Shown here: in pieces, positions 24,583-32,432 of the stretch
Numbering within the stretch: position 1 is the first letter of the stretch
Layout: each line of letters begins with the position of its first letter
Assembly (NCBI GenBank): GCA_900547615.1
Contig: URHH01000002.1
Coordinates: 1 to 60,766, forward strand
DNA length: 60,766 bases
Source: an uncultured Blautia sp.
GTDB taxonomy: Bacteria > Bacillota > Clostridia > Lachnospirales > Lachnospiraceae
Reading direction: 5' to 3'
Notes under the pieces: model-generated
Seen by the model: only the letters and a program-made list of their open reading frames with translations
The model's database searches: none
Told to the model about the DNA's origin: nothing
Program-made: the position numbers and the translations under genes

Positions 24583-25350
24583 TTATTCTTTATTTTTTTC
24601 ATGAAGGGCTTCCATCATCGTGCGAAGCTCTTTTACCGGAAACTGTCCGGGAGCCGAGGCTTTTCCCACTGTCGCAAAGGTAAGGCAGGAGCCGAAATTT
24701 TCTCCGGAAATCCGGCTGATAGATCCGGTGTTTCCCATTGAGATGGCGATAAGGGGATTTTCGATTTCCTCTGTCATCTCTTTGCAGGCAAGCATCAGAT
24801 CCGCTGTATTTTCAAACTCTGCAGGCATTTCTGCGATTTTTAAAACATCTCCTCCCGAGTGATAAAGTGCGCGGAAACGGTTTTTCAGCTCTTCTTTTGA
24901 TTCTGTCTTCTGAAAATCATGGTAGGAAGCGATCACCTTTGCACCCTTCTCTTGCAGGCGCCGTATCAGCTCCTTTTTTAAAGCCTCATCTCCAAAAGCT
25001 TCCACATCAATAAAATCGGCTTTTCCTGTTTCACAGGCCCACATATTATAGTTTACATAATCTTCTGTTCTGATTTCTCGATTTCCCCCTTCTTTTGACG
25101 TACGGATCGTGAAAAGAAGGGGAACCTGTCCCAATATGTCGGAAAGGGAAAAAAGCATTTTTTCCAAAAATTCTCTGTCCTCAAGTGCTTCAAAAAAATC
25201 AGCTCTCCATTCCACAAGCTCCGCGCCTGCTTCCACTGTTTTTTTTCCTTCTTCTTTAATTTCTTCTTCTGTTTTTCCGGTAAGAGGCACACAAATTTTC
25301 GGAAGTCCCTCTCCTAAACTTATATTTTTTATCTGAATGGGTTTTGTCAT
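24583..25350 (-). CDS. aroD: type I 3-dehydroquinate dehydratase
   Basis: 255 residues, the usual length. The type I catalytic pair is visible: H144 in ASYHDFQKT and the Schiff-base K171 in DVLKIAEMP, with VEWRADFFE and AISMGNTGSISRI as further family motifs. It dehydrates 3-dehydroquinate in the shikimate pathway. ATG at 25350 has AAGGAG upstream; a longer in-frame extension encodes a cysteine-rich stretch unlike the family. Divergent from aroE with an 87-base intergenic region, so both are probably controlled together. Confidence 0.95.
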   Translation of the reverse strand: MTKPIQIKNISLGEGLPKICVPLTGKTEEEIKEEGKKTVEAGAELVEWRADFFEALEDREFLEKMLFSLSDILGQVPLLFTIRTSKEGGNREIRTEDYVNYNMWACETGKADFIDVEAFGDEALKKELIRRLQEKGAKVIASYHDFQKTESKEELKNRFRALYHSGGDVLKIAEMPAEFENTADLMLACKEMTEEIENPLIAISMGNTGSISRISGENFGSCLTFATVGKASAPGQFPVKELRTMMEALHEKNKE

Positions 25351-25437
25351 TTCTTGACATCTCCTTTTTCTCATAATAAGATATTGGTAGCAAAAGATAA
25401 AATTTAAAAAACTGCAGCAACAGATTGGAGGCTTTTT

Positions 25438-26307
25438 ATGACAAACATAACAGGACACACAAAACTTACAGGACTTCTCGGAAGCCCCGTCTCCCACAGC
25501 ATTTCCCCTCTCATGCACAATGAAGCGTTTCGTATGCTTTCTCTTGATTATGTCTATCTCTGCTTTGACGTAACGGAAGCAGACCTTCCCGAAGCAGTCC
25601 GGGGCTTAAAGACCTGCGGCATCAGAGGATTTAATCTGACCATGCCCTGTAAAAACAGGGTTGTGGAGCTTCTCGATGAACTTTCTCCCTCTGCCAGGCT
25701 GATCGGAGCCGTCAATACCGTTGTCAATGAAAACGGCAGGCTGATCGGTCATAATACAGACGGTGTTGGCTATATGCGCTCTGTAAAAGACGCCGGACAC
25801 AATATTATCGGAAAAACAATGACTCTTATGGGAGCGGGAGGCGCCGCTACTGCCATCTGTGCCCAGGCTGCCCTTGACGGAGTTTCTCTTATCCATGTAT
25901 TTGCCCGCAGAACAAGCCGCTTCTGGAATCGTACACAGGCTCTTGCCGATACCATAAATCGCACCCTTCCGTGCCGTGTGCTTCTTCACGAAAACGAAGA
26001 CTTACACGCCCTTAAAAACGCCGTATCAGAAAGCGCCATTCTTGTAAACGCCACTTCTGTGGGAATGGCTCCAGATACAGAGGCTTCTATTATTACAGAT
26101 ACCTCCCTTTTCCGCCCGGAGCTGATCGTATCCGATGTGATTTACAATCCCCGGAAAACACGCCTTTTACAGGAGGCGGAAAAAGCCGGCTGTCCTGTTT
26201 TTAATGGTATGTATATGCTTCTTTACCAGGGTGCGGAGGCGTTCCGCCTTTTTACAGGTCAGAAAATGCCAACAGAAGCGATCAAGAAAAAATTTTTTGC
26301 CGGATAA
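25438..26307 (+). CDS. aroE: shikimate dehydrogenase
   Basis: 289 residues. Substrate-binding N-terminal domain with GSPVSHSISPLMHN, FNLTMPCKN (catalytic K72) and NTDGVGY (D108), then a Rossmann domain with GAGGAATA. It reduces 3-dehydroshikimate to shikimate with NADPH. The usual NVTIPHK is NLTMPCK here, a variant with the lysine retained. TTGGAGG precedes the ATG. Divergent from aroD and ends at a terminator shared with thrS. Confidence 0.95.
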   Translation: MTNITGHTKLTGLLGSPVSHSISPLMHNEAFRMLSLDYVYLCFDVTEADLPEAVRGLKTCGIRGFNLTMPCKNRVVELLDELSPSARLIGAVNTVVNENGRLIGHNTDGVGYMRSVKDAGHNIIGKTMTLMGAGGAATAICAQAALDGVSLIHVFARRTSRFWNRTQALADTINRTLPCRVLLHENEDLHALKNAVSESAILVNATSVGMAPDTEASIITDTSLFRPELIVSDVIYNPRKTRLLQEAEKAGCPVFNGMYMLLYQGAEAFRLFTGQKMPTEAIKKKFFAG

Positions 26308-26337
26308 ATCTGCATTTACAGTTTTCCATATAAAGAA

Positions 26338-26370
26338 ATGTACAGCTTCTCATAAGCGGAAGCTGTACAT
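26338..26370. terminator. bidirectional terminator between aroE and thrS
   Basis: ATGTACAGCTTC pairs perfectly with GAAGCTGTACAT (12 bp) over a 9-base loop. TTTTT follows on the plus side. Confidence 0.9.
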
Positions 26371-26377
26371 TTTTGTA

Positions 26378-28312
26378 TTATTTGGACTCTTCTGTAACCT
26401 CTACTTTACGGTTTACACGGCCTTTGATTTCTTCTTTTAAAGAAACAATAAATTCACCAAGGTCTTTCGCACCTTCATCGCCGAGGAAACGGCTTCTTAC
26501 AGAAACTTTGCCTTCTTCCTCTTCTTTTGCTCCTACTACAAGCATATATGGAACTTTCTGAAGTCTTGCCTCGCGGATCTTGTAGCCGATTTTTTCTGCG
26601 CGGTTATCAATTTCCACACGGATTCCTGCTTCTTTTAACTGTGCAAAAACTTTTTCTGCGTAATCCATATATTTCTCGGAAATAGGCAGAACCTTAACCT
26701 GTACAGGGGAAAGCCATGTTGGGAAAGCTCCTGCAAAATGCTCAATAAGGATACCGATGAAACGCTCGATAGAACCAAACGCTACGCGGTGGATCATGAT
26801 CGGACGATGCTTCTCTCCATCTGCTCCGATGTACTCGCAGTTAAATCGGAGAGGAAGCTGGAAGTCAAGCTGAATTGTTCCGCACTGCCATGTTCTTCCG
26901 ATAGAATCCTCAAGATGGAAGTCAATCTTCGGTCCGTAGAACGCACCATCTCCTTCATTTACCACATAGTCAAGACCAAGATCGTCAAGGGCGCCGCGAA
27001 GTGCGTCTGTTGCCATCTCCCAGTCTTCATCGCTTCCCATAGAATCTTCCGGACGTGTAGAAAGCTCTACGTGATACTTAAATCCGAATAACTGATAAAC
27101 CTCGTCAATCAGTTTTGCAACTCCCTTGATCTCATCGCGGATCTGTTCAGGCATCATGAAAATATGTGCATCGTCCTGTGTAAAGCAGCGCACACGCATC
27201 AGTCCGTGAAGCTGTCCTGATTTTTCGTGACGGTGTACAAGCCCCAGTTCGCCCATGCGAAGAGGAAGGTCACGGTAAGAACGAGGTTCAGACTGGTATA
27301 CGAGAATACCGCCCGGACAGTTCATCGGCTTAATTGCAAAGTCTGTCTCATCAATTACAGTTGTGTACATATTTTCTTTGTAGTGGTCCCAGTGTCCTGA
27401 TGTTTCCCATAAGTGGCGGCTTAACATAACCGGTGTGGAAATCTCCACATATCCTGCCTTGTTATGAATTTCTCTCCAGTAATCAAGAAGCGTGTTTTTA
27501 AGAACCATTCCCTTTGGAAGGAAGAACGGGAATCCCGGTCCTTCTTCTCTCATCATAAAAAGTCCAAGCTCTTTTCCGAGTTTTCTGTGGTCGCGCTTCT
27601 TTGCTTCCTCAAGACGTGTGAGATATTCCTCTAAATCTGCTTTCTTTGTATAAGCAGTTCCGTAAATTCTTGTAAGCATTTTGTTTTTCTCGCTGCCTCT
27701 CCAGTATGCGCCTGCAAGGCTTGTGAGTTTAAATGCTTTCACAGTCTTAGTATTCATAAGGTGTGGTCCTGCACAGAGATCAACAAACTCTCCCTGCTGG
27801 TAGAAGCTGATTTCCGCATCTTCCGGAAGATCCTCGATAAGCTCTACTTTGTACGGCTCCTGTTTTTCTTTAAAGTAAGCGATCGCCTCTTCTCTTGATT
27901 TTGTAAATCTTGTGATCGGAAGCGCCTCTTTTACAATTTTCTTCATCTCTTTTTCGATTTTTTCAAGATCTTCTGTTGTAAGAGGTGTCTCGCTGTCTAT
28001 ATCGTAATAAAAACCGTCTGCAACAGAAGGTCCGATAGCGAGCTTAACTTCCGGATAAAGACGTTTGATCGCCTGCGCCATAATATGAGAAGCCGTATGA
28101 CGGAATGCACCCTGTCCGCCCTCGCTGTCAAATGTAAGGATATTCAGCTCGCAGTCCTTATCGACTACAGTACGAAGATCTCTAACCTCTCCGTCAACTT
28201 CTCCTGCACATGCCGCACGTGCCAGTCCCTCACTTATATCCTGGGCAATTTCAATTACTGATTTTGCTTCTGCGTACTCTTTTTTTGAGCCGTCTTTTAA
28301 TGTAATAATCAT
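26378..28312 (-). CDS. thrS: threonyl-tRNA synthetase
   Basis: 644 residues, full length. N-terminal TGS domain (IITLKDGSKKEYAEAKS), editing/second additional domain with HTASHIMAQA, then the class II core with MNCPGG (zinc-binding cysteine), RSYRDLPLRMGELG (motif 2 region), motif 3 RPIMIHRVAFGSIERFIGILIEH, and a C-terminal anticodon-binding domain. It charges tRNA-Thr. AAAGGAG lies 6 bases before the ATG at 28312. Expression is governed by the T-box leader directly upstream. Confidence 0.97.
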   Translation of the reverse strand: MIITLKDGSKKEYAEAKSVIEIAQDISEGLARAACAGEVDGEVRDLRTVVDKDCELNILTFDSEGGQGAFRHTASHIMAQAIKRLYPEVKLAIGPSVADGFYYDIDSETPLTTEDLEKIEKEMKKIVKEALPITRFTKSREEAIAYFKEKQEPYKVELIEDLPEDAEISFYQQGEFVDLCAGPHLMNTKTVKAFKLTSLAGAYWRGSEKNKMLTRIYGTAYTKKADLEEYLTRLEEAKKRDHRKLGKELGLFMMREEGPGFPFFLPKGMVLKNTLLDYWREIHNKAGYVEISTPVMLSRHLWETSGHWDHYKENMYTTVIDETDFAIKPMNCPGGILVYQSEPRSYRDLPLRMGELGLVHRHEKSGQLHGLMRVRCFTQDDAHIFMMPEQIRDEIKGVAKLIDEVYQLFGFKYHVELSTRPEDSMGSDEDWEMATDALRGALDDLGLDYVVNEGDGAFYGPKIDFHLEDSIGRTWQCGTIQLDFQLPLRFNCEYIGADGEKHRPIMIHRVAFGSIERFIGILIEHFAGAFPTWLSPVQVKVLPISEKYMDYAEKVFAQLKEAGIRVEIDNRAEKIGYKIREARLQKVPYMLVVGAKEEEEGKVSVRSRFLGDEGAKDLGEFIVSLKEEIKGRVNRKVEVTEESK

Positions 28313-28371
28313 TGTTTTCTCCTTTCTCACGCATTTTATCTCCCGAAAACGTCCACAGACGAATTAAAAAA

Positions 28372-28610
28372 TCCCTTACAATGCAATGCACTGTAAGGGA
28401 CGAGTATCTCGCGGTTCCACCCTGCTTGTTATATTTGTCTGTACAAAATATAACCACTTCATTGATGATAACGGAATCACCGGACCGGATTGGGGCCACT
28501 CAGAGGTAGTTTTCAACTGCTTCCCGATAAGATGCTTCCAGCAACTGCATCTCTCTCTGGAACGTTCCACAGCTTACTCGTCTCGTCTACGTGTTTTCCT
28601 TTTGGTTATG
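28372..28610 (-). ncRNA. T-box leader controlling thrS
   Basis: The minus strand carries the T-box GGGTGGAACCGCG (28422-28410), followed by the terminator TCCCTTACA...TGTAAGGGA and TTTTTT (stem 28400-28372). Upstream, stem I shows the GAGTA turn motif, the AGAGAG and GAAG distal elements, and AAAACTACCTCTGAG on the descending strand. There two threonine codons, ACU (28510-28508) and ACC (28507-28505), lie side by side; one is the specifier. Uncharged tRNA-Thr would stabilise the antiterminator and allow thrS transcription. Confidence 0.93.
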
Positions 28611-28616
28611 AACCAC

Positions 28617-28645
28617 ATTATATACGCCGGATTTGTGTTTGTCAA
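28617..28645 (-). promoter_or_regulatory. perfect-consensus sigma-A promoter of the thrS leader
   Basis: Minus strand TTGACA (28645-28640), exactly 17 bases, TATAAT (28622-28617). It starts 8 bases after the ydcF-like stop. Confidence 0.92.
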
Positions 28646-28652
28646 TGGCGTT

Positions 28653-29399
28653 TCAGATATTTCCTTTTAATTGTTCTTTTATAAGGGCAAATATTTCTCT
28701 TACGATGTAGTGCGGTTCCATAAACGGATCTGACTGCGCGGCAATTCCTTCAGGAAATGTATACCCCAGTTTCTTTGCAAGGCGGACAGCCCTGTATACA
28801 TGAAAATCATTCGACAAAATCCCTGTCTTTTTCTCTTTGCAGCCTGTCATCTCATCTGAAAATTTCAGATTTTCCCTTGTGTCTGTGGACTTCTCTTCCA
28901 AAATCAGCCTGTCGGAAGAAATCCCATTTTTTACAAGATACCGTTTCATACAGAGCGCCTCTGTAATATTTTCTCCGAATCCCTGTCCCCCTGATAAAAC
29001 AAGCTTTGTTTCCGGATTCTTTTTTCCGTAGTCAAGAGCTGCCTCCAGCCTTTTTAAAAGAGCTTTGGAAGGAATCTCCCCTTTTACGTGAGCGCCGAGA
29101 ACAACTACATAATCCAGATTTTCCCTGCCTTTTCCTTTTATACCGGAAAGTACCTTCACAAAAAGCAGAAGAAAGAGACAAACGCCTGCCAAAATAATGA
29201 TGCCGTATATACATTTTGTCCACTCAGGAAACAAATCCGGATATTTTTTATCAGCCGCAAAAAGAGCGCCGTTTCCCGCAAGAAAAGCAGCTCCCGCAAT
29301 CCATATCCAGGAAAAATCTGTATGAATCCCGGAGTAAAAAGTAATTCCCAGATAATACAAAAGACATAAAATGGCGGCCGCAAAACATAAATTCGCCAT
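28653..29399 (-). CDS. YdcF/DUF218-family membrane protein
   Basis: 248 residues. Three hydrophobic segments in the first ~85 residues, then a DUF218/YdcF domain with DYVVVLGAHVKGEIPS, LVLSGGQGFGENITEA and KSTDTRENLKFS. ILSNDFHVYRA corresponds to the conserved histidine-bearing segment. Family members (SanA, ElyC, YdcF) act at the envelope; the reaction is not established. GGAGG precedes the ATG. Preceded by a hairpin following the SEC-C gene, so probably its own unit. Confidence 0.9.
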   Translation of the reverse strand: MANLCFAAAILCLLYYLGITFYSGIHTDFSWIWIAGAAFLAGNGALFAADKKYPDLFPEWTKCIYGIIILAGVCLFLLLFVKVLSGIKGKGRENLDYVVVLGAHVKGEIPSKALLKRLEAALDYGKKNPETKLVLSGGQGFGENITEALCMKRYLVKNGISSDRLILEEKSTDTRENLKFSDEMTGCKEKKTGILSNDFHVYRAVRLAKKLGYTFPEGIAAQSDPFMEPHYIVREIFALIKEQLKGNI

Positions 29400-29421
29400 A
29401 TTTCCTCCATAATAGCAAAAC

Positions 29422-29445
29422 GGCTGCCGGTACTGCCCACAGCCT
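29422..29445 (-). terminator. hairpin after the SEC-C gene
   Basis: GGCTG...CAGCC stem on the minus strand followed by GTTTTG; a modest intrinsic terminator between the SEC-C gene and the YdcF gene. Confidence 0.5.
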
Positions 29446-29467
29446 GATTTATCATTGTATTACTGTT

Positions 29468-29977
29468 TTATTTTCCGCAGCAGAATTTATATTTCTTTCC
29501 GCTTCCGCAAGGACATGGATCATTACGTCCAACTTTATGTGCTTTTACAATGGTTCCGGATTTTTTCTGCTCCATGTAAAGCTCTTTCTTCTTCTCAGGA
29601 GTAAAAATCTTGTCCCACTGCGGCAGATTGTAAAGCCAGTCCGCCTTTGCATCTACCATGTTTTTGTAGAGAAGCTCCTTGTCAAATGCGAGATTTACCT
29701 TTGTGTTCTCGTCCATTGTCTCGATTGGGTTCTGAACCAGAAGGCTGTCATTGATTCCGTCAAGGAAACCAACCATTGTAAGAACTTCCTGTCCATATTT
29801 CTCAGCCAGCTCTTTTACTGTACCGGAAACAGCCTCGTCCGGATTTTCAAGAAGCTGCTCATAAATACCTTTTTCAATATTGAAGTATTTTGCCCAGAAA
29901 TTCTGCAGTTTATTGCGGTCTGCCTGCTGGTCGTAAGCGATGGAACGCCACTGCTCTAAGATAGTTTTATCGCTCAT
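29468..29977 (-). CDS. SEC-C motif protein
   Basis: 169 residues: a helical body of ~145 residues and the C-terminal zinc-binding SEC-C motif NDPCPCGSGKKYKFCC, the same module that ends SecA. In standalone proteins it probably mediates ribosome or SecB/SecA contacts, but function is unknown. A sigma-A promoter lies 60 bases upstream. The helical part resembles nothing I can name. Confidence 0.88.
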   Translation of the reverse strand: MSDKTILEQWRSIAYDQQADRNKLQNFWAKYFNIEKGIYEQLLENPDEAVSGTVKELAEKYGQEVLTMVGFLDGINDSLLVQNPIETMDENTKVNLAFDKELLYKNMVDAKADWLYNLPQWDKIFTPEKKKELYMEQKKSGTIVKAHKVGRNDPCPCGSGKKYKFCCGK

Positions 29978-30036
29978 TTCTTAATCCTCTTTTCCAAAAT
30001 TTCATCGATATTTGTGCTTTGCATCAAAGCCATTTC

Positions 30037-30065
30037 ATTATATCATCTTTTTTATAAAAACACAA
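30037..30065 (-). promoter_or_regulatory. promoter of the SEC-C gene
   Basis: Minus strand TTGTGT (30065-30060), 17 bases, TATAAT (30042-30037). Confidence 0.65.
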
Positions 30066-30120
30066 ACCAAAAAATTTTATTTTAGTGTATAAACAGACTC
30101 ATTTATACCCATACTATAAA

Positions 30121-30240
30121 TGTTCATTGGAACCCCCTTCAATGAACAGCACAAAAGACAAGGTATGAAATACTTATATCCTCCCCTTGAAGTCCTGTGG
30201 GCGCGTCATACTCCGCCTGCAGGGCTTCTTCTCTTTTATT
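30121..30240 (+). ncRNA. candidate plus-strand structured RNA in the SEC-C/HAD gap
   Basis: Two hairpins lie in a gap between minus-strand genes. TGTTCATTG/CAATGAACA (30121-30148) is a perfect 9-bp stem. The second, GAAGTCCTGTGGGCG (30189-30203) with CGCCTGCAGGGCTTC (30214-30228), makes 15 continuous pairs only if transcribed from the plus strand. Three pairs are G-U there and would be A-C mismatches on the other strand. A U-rich tail (TTCTCTTTTATTTT) follows. No convincing promoter is visible (TTTAGT-N17-TATACC at 30081 is weak). Not matched to a family by eye; 6S-like or 3'-end element are alternatives. Confidence 0.4.
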
Positions 30241-31051
30241 TTATTCCCAGCTTCTCAAGCTCTGCCGCCGCCTGTTTAAAGTTCTGAAACTGAATGGCAC
30301 GGATTCCTGCTTTCTCCGCGCCTTCACAGTTTTCCTTCCGGTCATCAATGAAAACTGTTTTTTCCGGTTTCAGATTATATTTCTTTAAAATGGTTTTATA
30401 AATTTCCGGCTCCGGCTTTACCTGTTTTGCTTCACAGGAGAAAACAACGCCGTCCATATATTTGAGAAAGCTCATCTGCTCTCTGTTCCTGTTCAGCATG
30501 TAGCTCCCGTAATTGGAAAGGACGTAAAGATGACAGCCTTTTTCTTTCAGATATTTTACCCAGGTATCTGCGTAATCATAGACAGACATACATTCCGGGC
30601 TGTGCTCCATCACTTCCCGGATTTCTTTTTCATATTCCGGGGCGAGCGCTACATACTGGCTGATATACTCCTCTTCCGGAAGAAGACCTCTGTCCTGTTC
30701 ATTCCATACTTTGCTTCGAAATACGGCGTCTGCAATTTTTTCATATTTTTCTTTCGGAAACCCAAAGCTTTTAAGGTAAGGCTCCCAGCCATACTCCATC
30801 AGCACGTTTCCCACATCGAAAATAATATTCTCCAAATCTCTGTTCACTGTTTTTTCCTTTCTTCCAAAGATTCTGTATGCCATCAAAAACATATAAATCA
30901 GTACGGGGACAATAAAAGCAATGCCGATTGCTCCCAAAAACAGGCTGTCGGAACTTTCTCCCTTTCCAAAGGCAAAGATCATAGGAAGGCAGAATGCCAG
31001 CAGCATAAGGATTACTCCGGCTCCCGCCAGTAACCGTTTCCAGTTTTTCAT
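30236..31051 (-). CDS. membrane-anchored HAD-superfamily hydrolase (YihX-like)
   Basis: 271 residues. Two hydrophobic segments (~8-28 and ~42-60) anchor a HAD IA domain with motif I IIFDVGNVLMEY, motif II LSNYG, the motif III lysine near KQVKPEPEIY and motif IV VFIDDRKENCEGA. Motif I reads DVG rather than DxD, as in YihX-type sugar phosphatases. Attachment to a membrane hairpin is unusual for this normally soluble family. GAGGAAA lies 8 bases before the ATG at 31051. Substrate unknown. Confidence 0.88.
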   Translation of the reverse strand: MKNWKRLLAGAGVILMLLAFCLPMIFAFGKGESSDSLFLGAIGIAFIVPVLIYMFLMAYRIFGRKEKTVNRDLENIIFDVGNVLMEYGWEPYLKSFGFPKEKYEKIADAVFRSKVWNEQDRGLLPEEEYISQYVALAPEYEKEIREVMEHSPECMSVYDYADTWVKYLKEKGCHLYVLSNYGSYMLNRNREQMSFLKYMDGVVFSCEAKQVKPEPEIYKTILKKYNLKPEKTVFIDDRKENCEGAEKAGIRAIQFQNFKQAAAELEKLGIK

Positions 31052-31083
31052 AAGATATTTCCTCTTTTTCTGTATATAGTTCA

Positions 31084-31103
31084 CGCCGGAGAAAACTCCG
31101 GCG
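31084..31103 (-). terminator. hairpin after purA
   Basis: CGCCGGAG-N4-CTCCGGCG, a strong GC-rich perfect 8-bp stem 14 bases after the purA stop. No U-tract follows on the minus strand, so it may be an mRNA 3' stabiliser rather than a full terminator. Confidence 0.5.
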
Positions 31104-31117
31104 CGAATAAGACTTTA

Positions 31118-32398
31118 TTATTTATTTCTGTAAATAATATCATTTCTTCCCGGTCCATTGGAAATCATGGTGATCGGGAATCCGATTTTCTCTTCCACAA
31201 ACTCTACATATTTTCTGCAGTTTTCCGGAAGATCTTCATATTTTTTAATTCCGCGAATATCGCAGTTCCATCCCGGAAGAACTTCAAGAACCGGTTTTGC
31301 TTTCTCAAGAAGGGCTGTTGTCGGAAATTCTGTTGTAACCTCTCCATCAATTTCGTATCCTACGCAAACCGGGATTTCTTCCAGGTAGCCCAGAACGTCA
31401 AGTACAGTAAATGCAACATCTGTTGTTCCCTGTACACGGCAGCCGTATTTGGAAGCAACACAGTCAAACCAGCCCATACGTCTCGGACGGCCTGTTGTTG
31501 CGCCGTACTCTCCGCCGTCGCCGCCGCGGCTTCTGAGCCCATCAGCTTCCTCGCCGAAAATTTCAGAAACGAATGCGCCTGCTCCTACTGCGCTGGAGTA
31601 AGCCTTGCATACAGTGATGATCTTCTTGATCTCATATGGAGGCACGCCTGCTCCAATCGCACCGTATGCTGCCAGTGTGGAAGAGGAAGTTACCATAGGA
31701 TAAATTCCGTGATCCGGGTCTTTTAAGGAACCAAGCTGTCCCTCAAGAAGAACCTCTTTTCCCTCTTTCAGTGCGTTCCACAGATACAGGGAAACGTTGC
31801 ACACATACGGCTCAACCATTTTTTTGTATTCCATCAGCTCTTCAAAAATCTCATCCGGATTTAAGAGCGGTTTGTGATACAGATGCTCAAGAAGAACATT
31901 CTTTGTCTCGCATACGCGAACCAGTTTTTCTTTTAAGGCTTCCTCATCGAAAAGCTCGCTTACCTGAAATCCGATTTTTGCATATTTATCAGAATAGAAC
32001 GGTGCGATACCTGATTTTGTGGAACCGAAGGATTTTCCTGCAAGACGCTCTTCCTCATACTGGTCAAATAAAATGTGGTACGGCATTACCATCTGCGCTC
32101 TGTCAGAAATAAGAATCTTCGGAGCCGGAACGCCTCTCTCCACTACTTCATTATATTCTTTAAAAAACACAGGGATGTTCAGTGCAACGCCATTGCCGAT
32201 CACACTTGTAGTGTGATCATAGAACACTCCTGACGGTAAGGTATGGAGTGCGAATTTTCCATAGTCATTGACAATGGTATGTCCTGCATTTGCACCTCCC
32301 TGAAATCTCACGATAATATCTGCTTCCTGAGCCAGCATATCGGTAATTTTTCCTTTACCTTCATCTCCCCAGTTTGCTCCAACTACTGCCTTGATCAT
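31118..32398 (-). CDS. purA: adenylosuccinate synthetase
   Basis: 426 residues. GTP-binding N-terminus GANWGDEGKGK, then GGANAGHTIV, SSTLAAYGAIGAG, and GPGRNDII near the C-terminus. It joins IMP and aspartate to adenylosuccinate with GTP. The usual GxQWGDEGKGK has N in place of Q here. ATG at 32398 has GAGGAGG upstream. It follows purB by 34 bases and is the last gene of purC-purB-purA. Confidence 0.96.
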   Translation of the reverse strand: MIKAVVGANWGDEGKGKITDMLAQEADIIVRFQGGANAGHTIVNDYGKFALHTLPSGVFYDHTTSVIGNGVALNIPVFFKEYNEVVERGVPAPKILISDRAQMVMPYHILFDQYEEERLAGKSFGSTKSGIAPFYSDKYAKIGFQVSELFDEEALKEKLVRVCETKNVLLEHLYHKPLLNPDEIFEELMEYKKMVEPYVCNVSLYLWNALKEGKEVLLEGQLGSLKDPDHGIYPMVTSSSTLAAYGAIGAGVPPYEIKKIITVCKAYSSAVGAGAFVSEIFGEEADGLRSRGGDGGEYGATTGRPRRMGWFDCVASKYGCRVQGTTDVAFTVLDVLGYLEEIPVCVGYEIDGEVTTEFPTTALLEKAKPVLEVLPGWNCDIRGIKKYEDLPENCRKYVEFVEEKIGFPITMISNGPGRNDIIYRNK

Positions 32399-32432
32399 AA
32401 CACTATTTTCCTCCTCGTGTTTTCTCTGTGAA

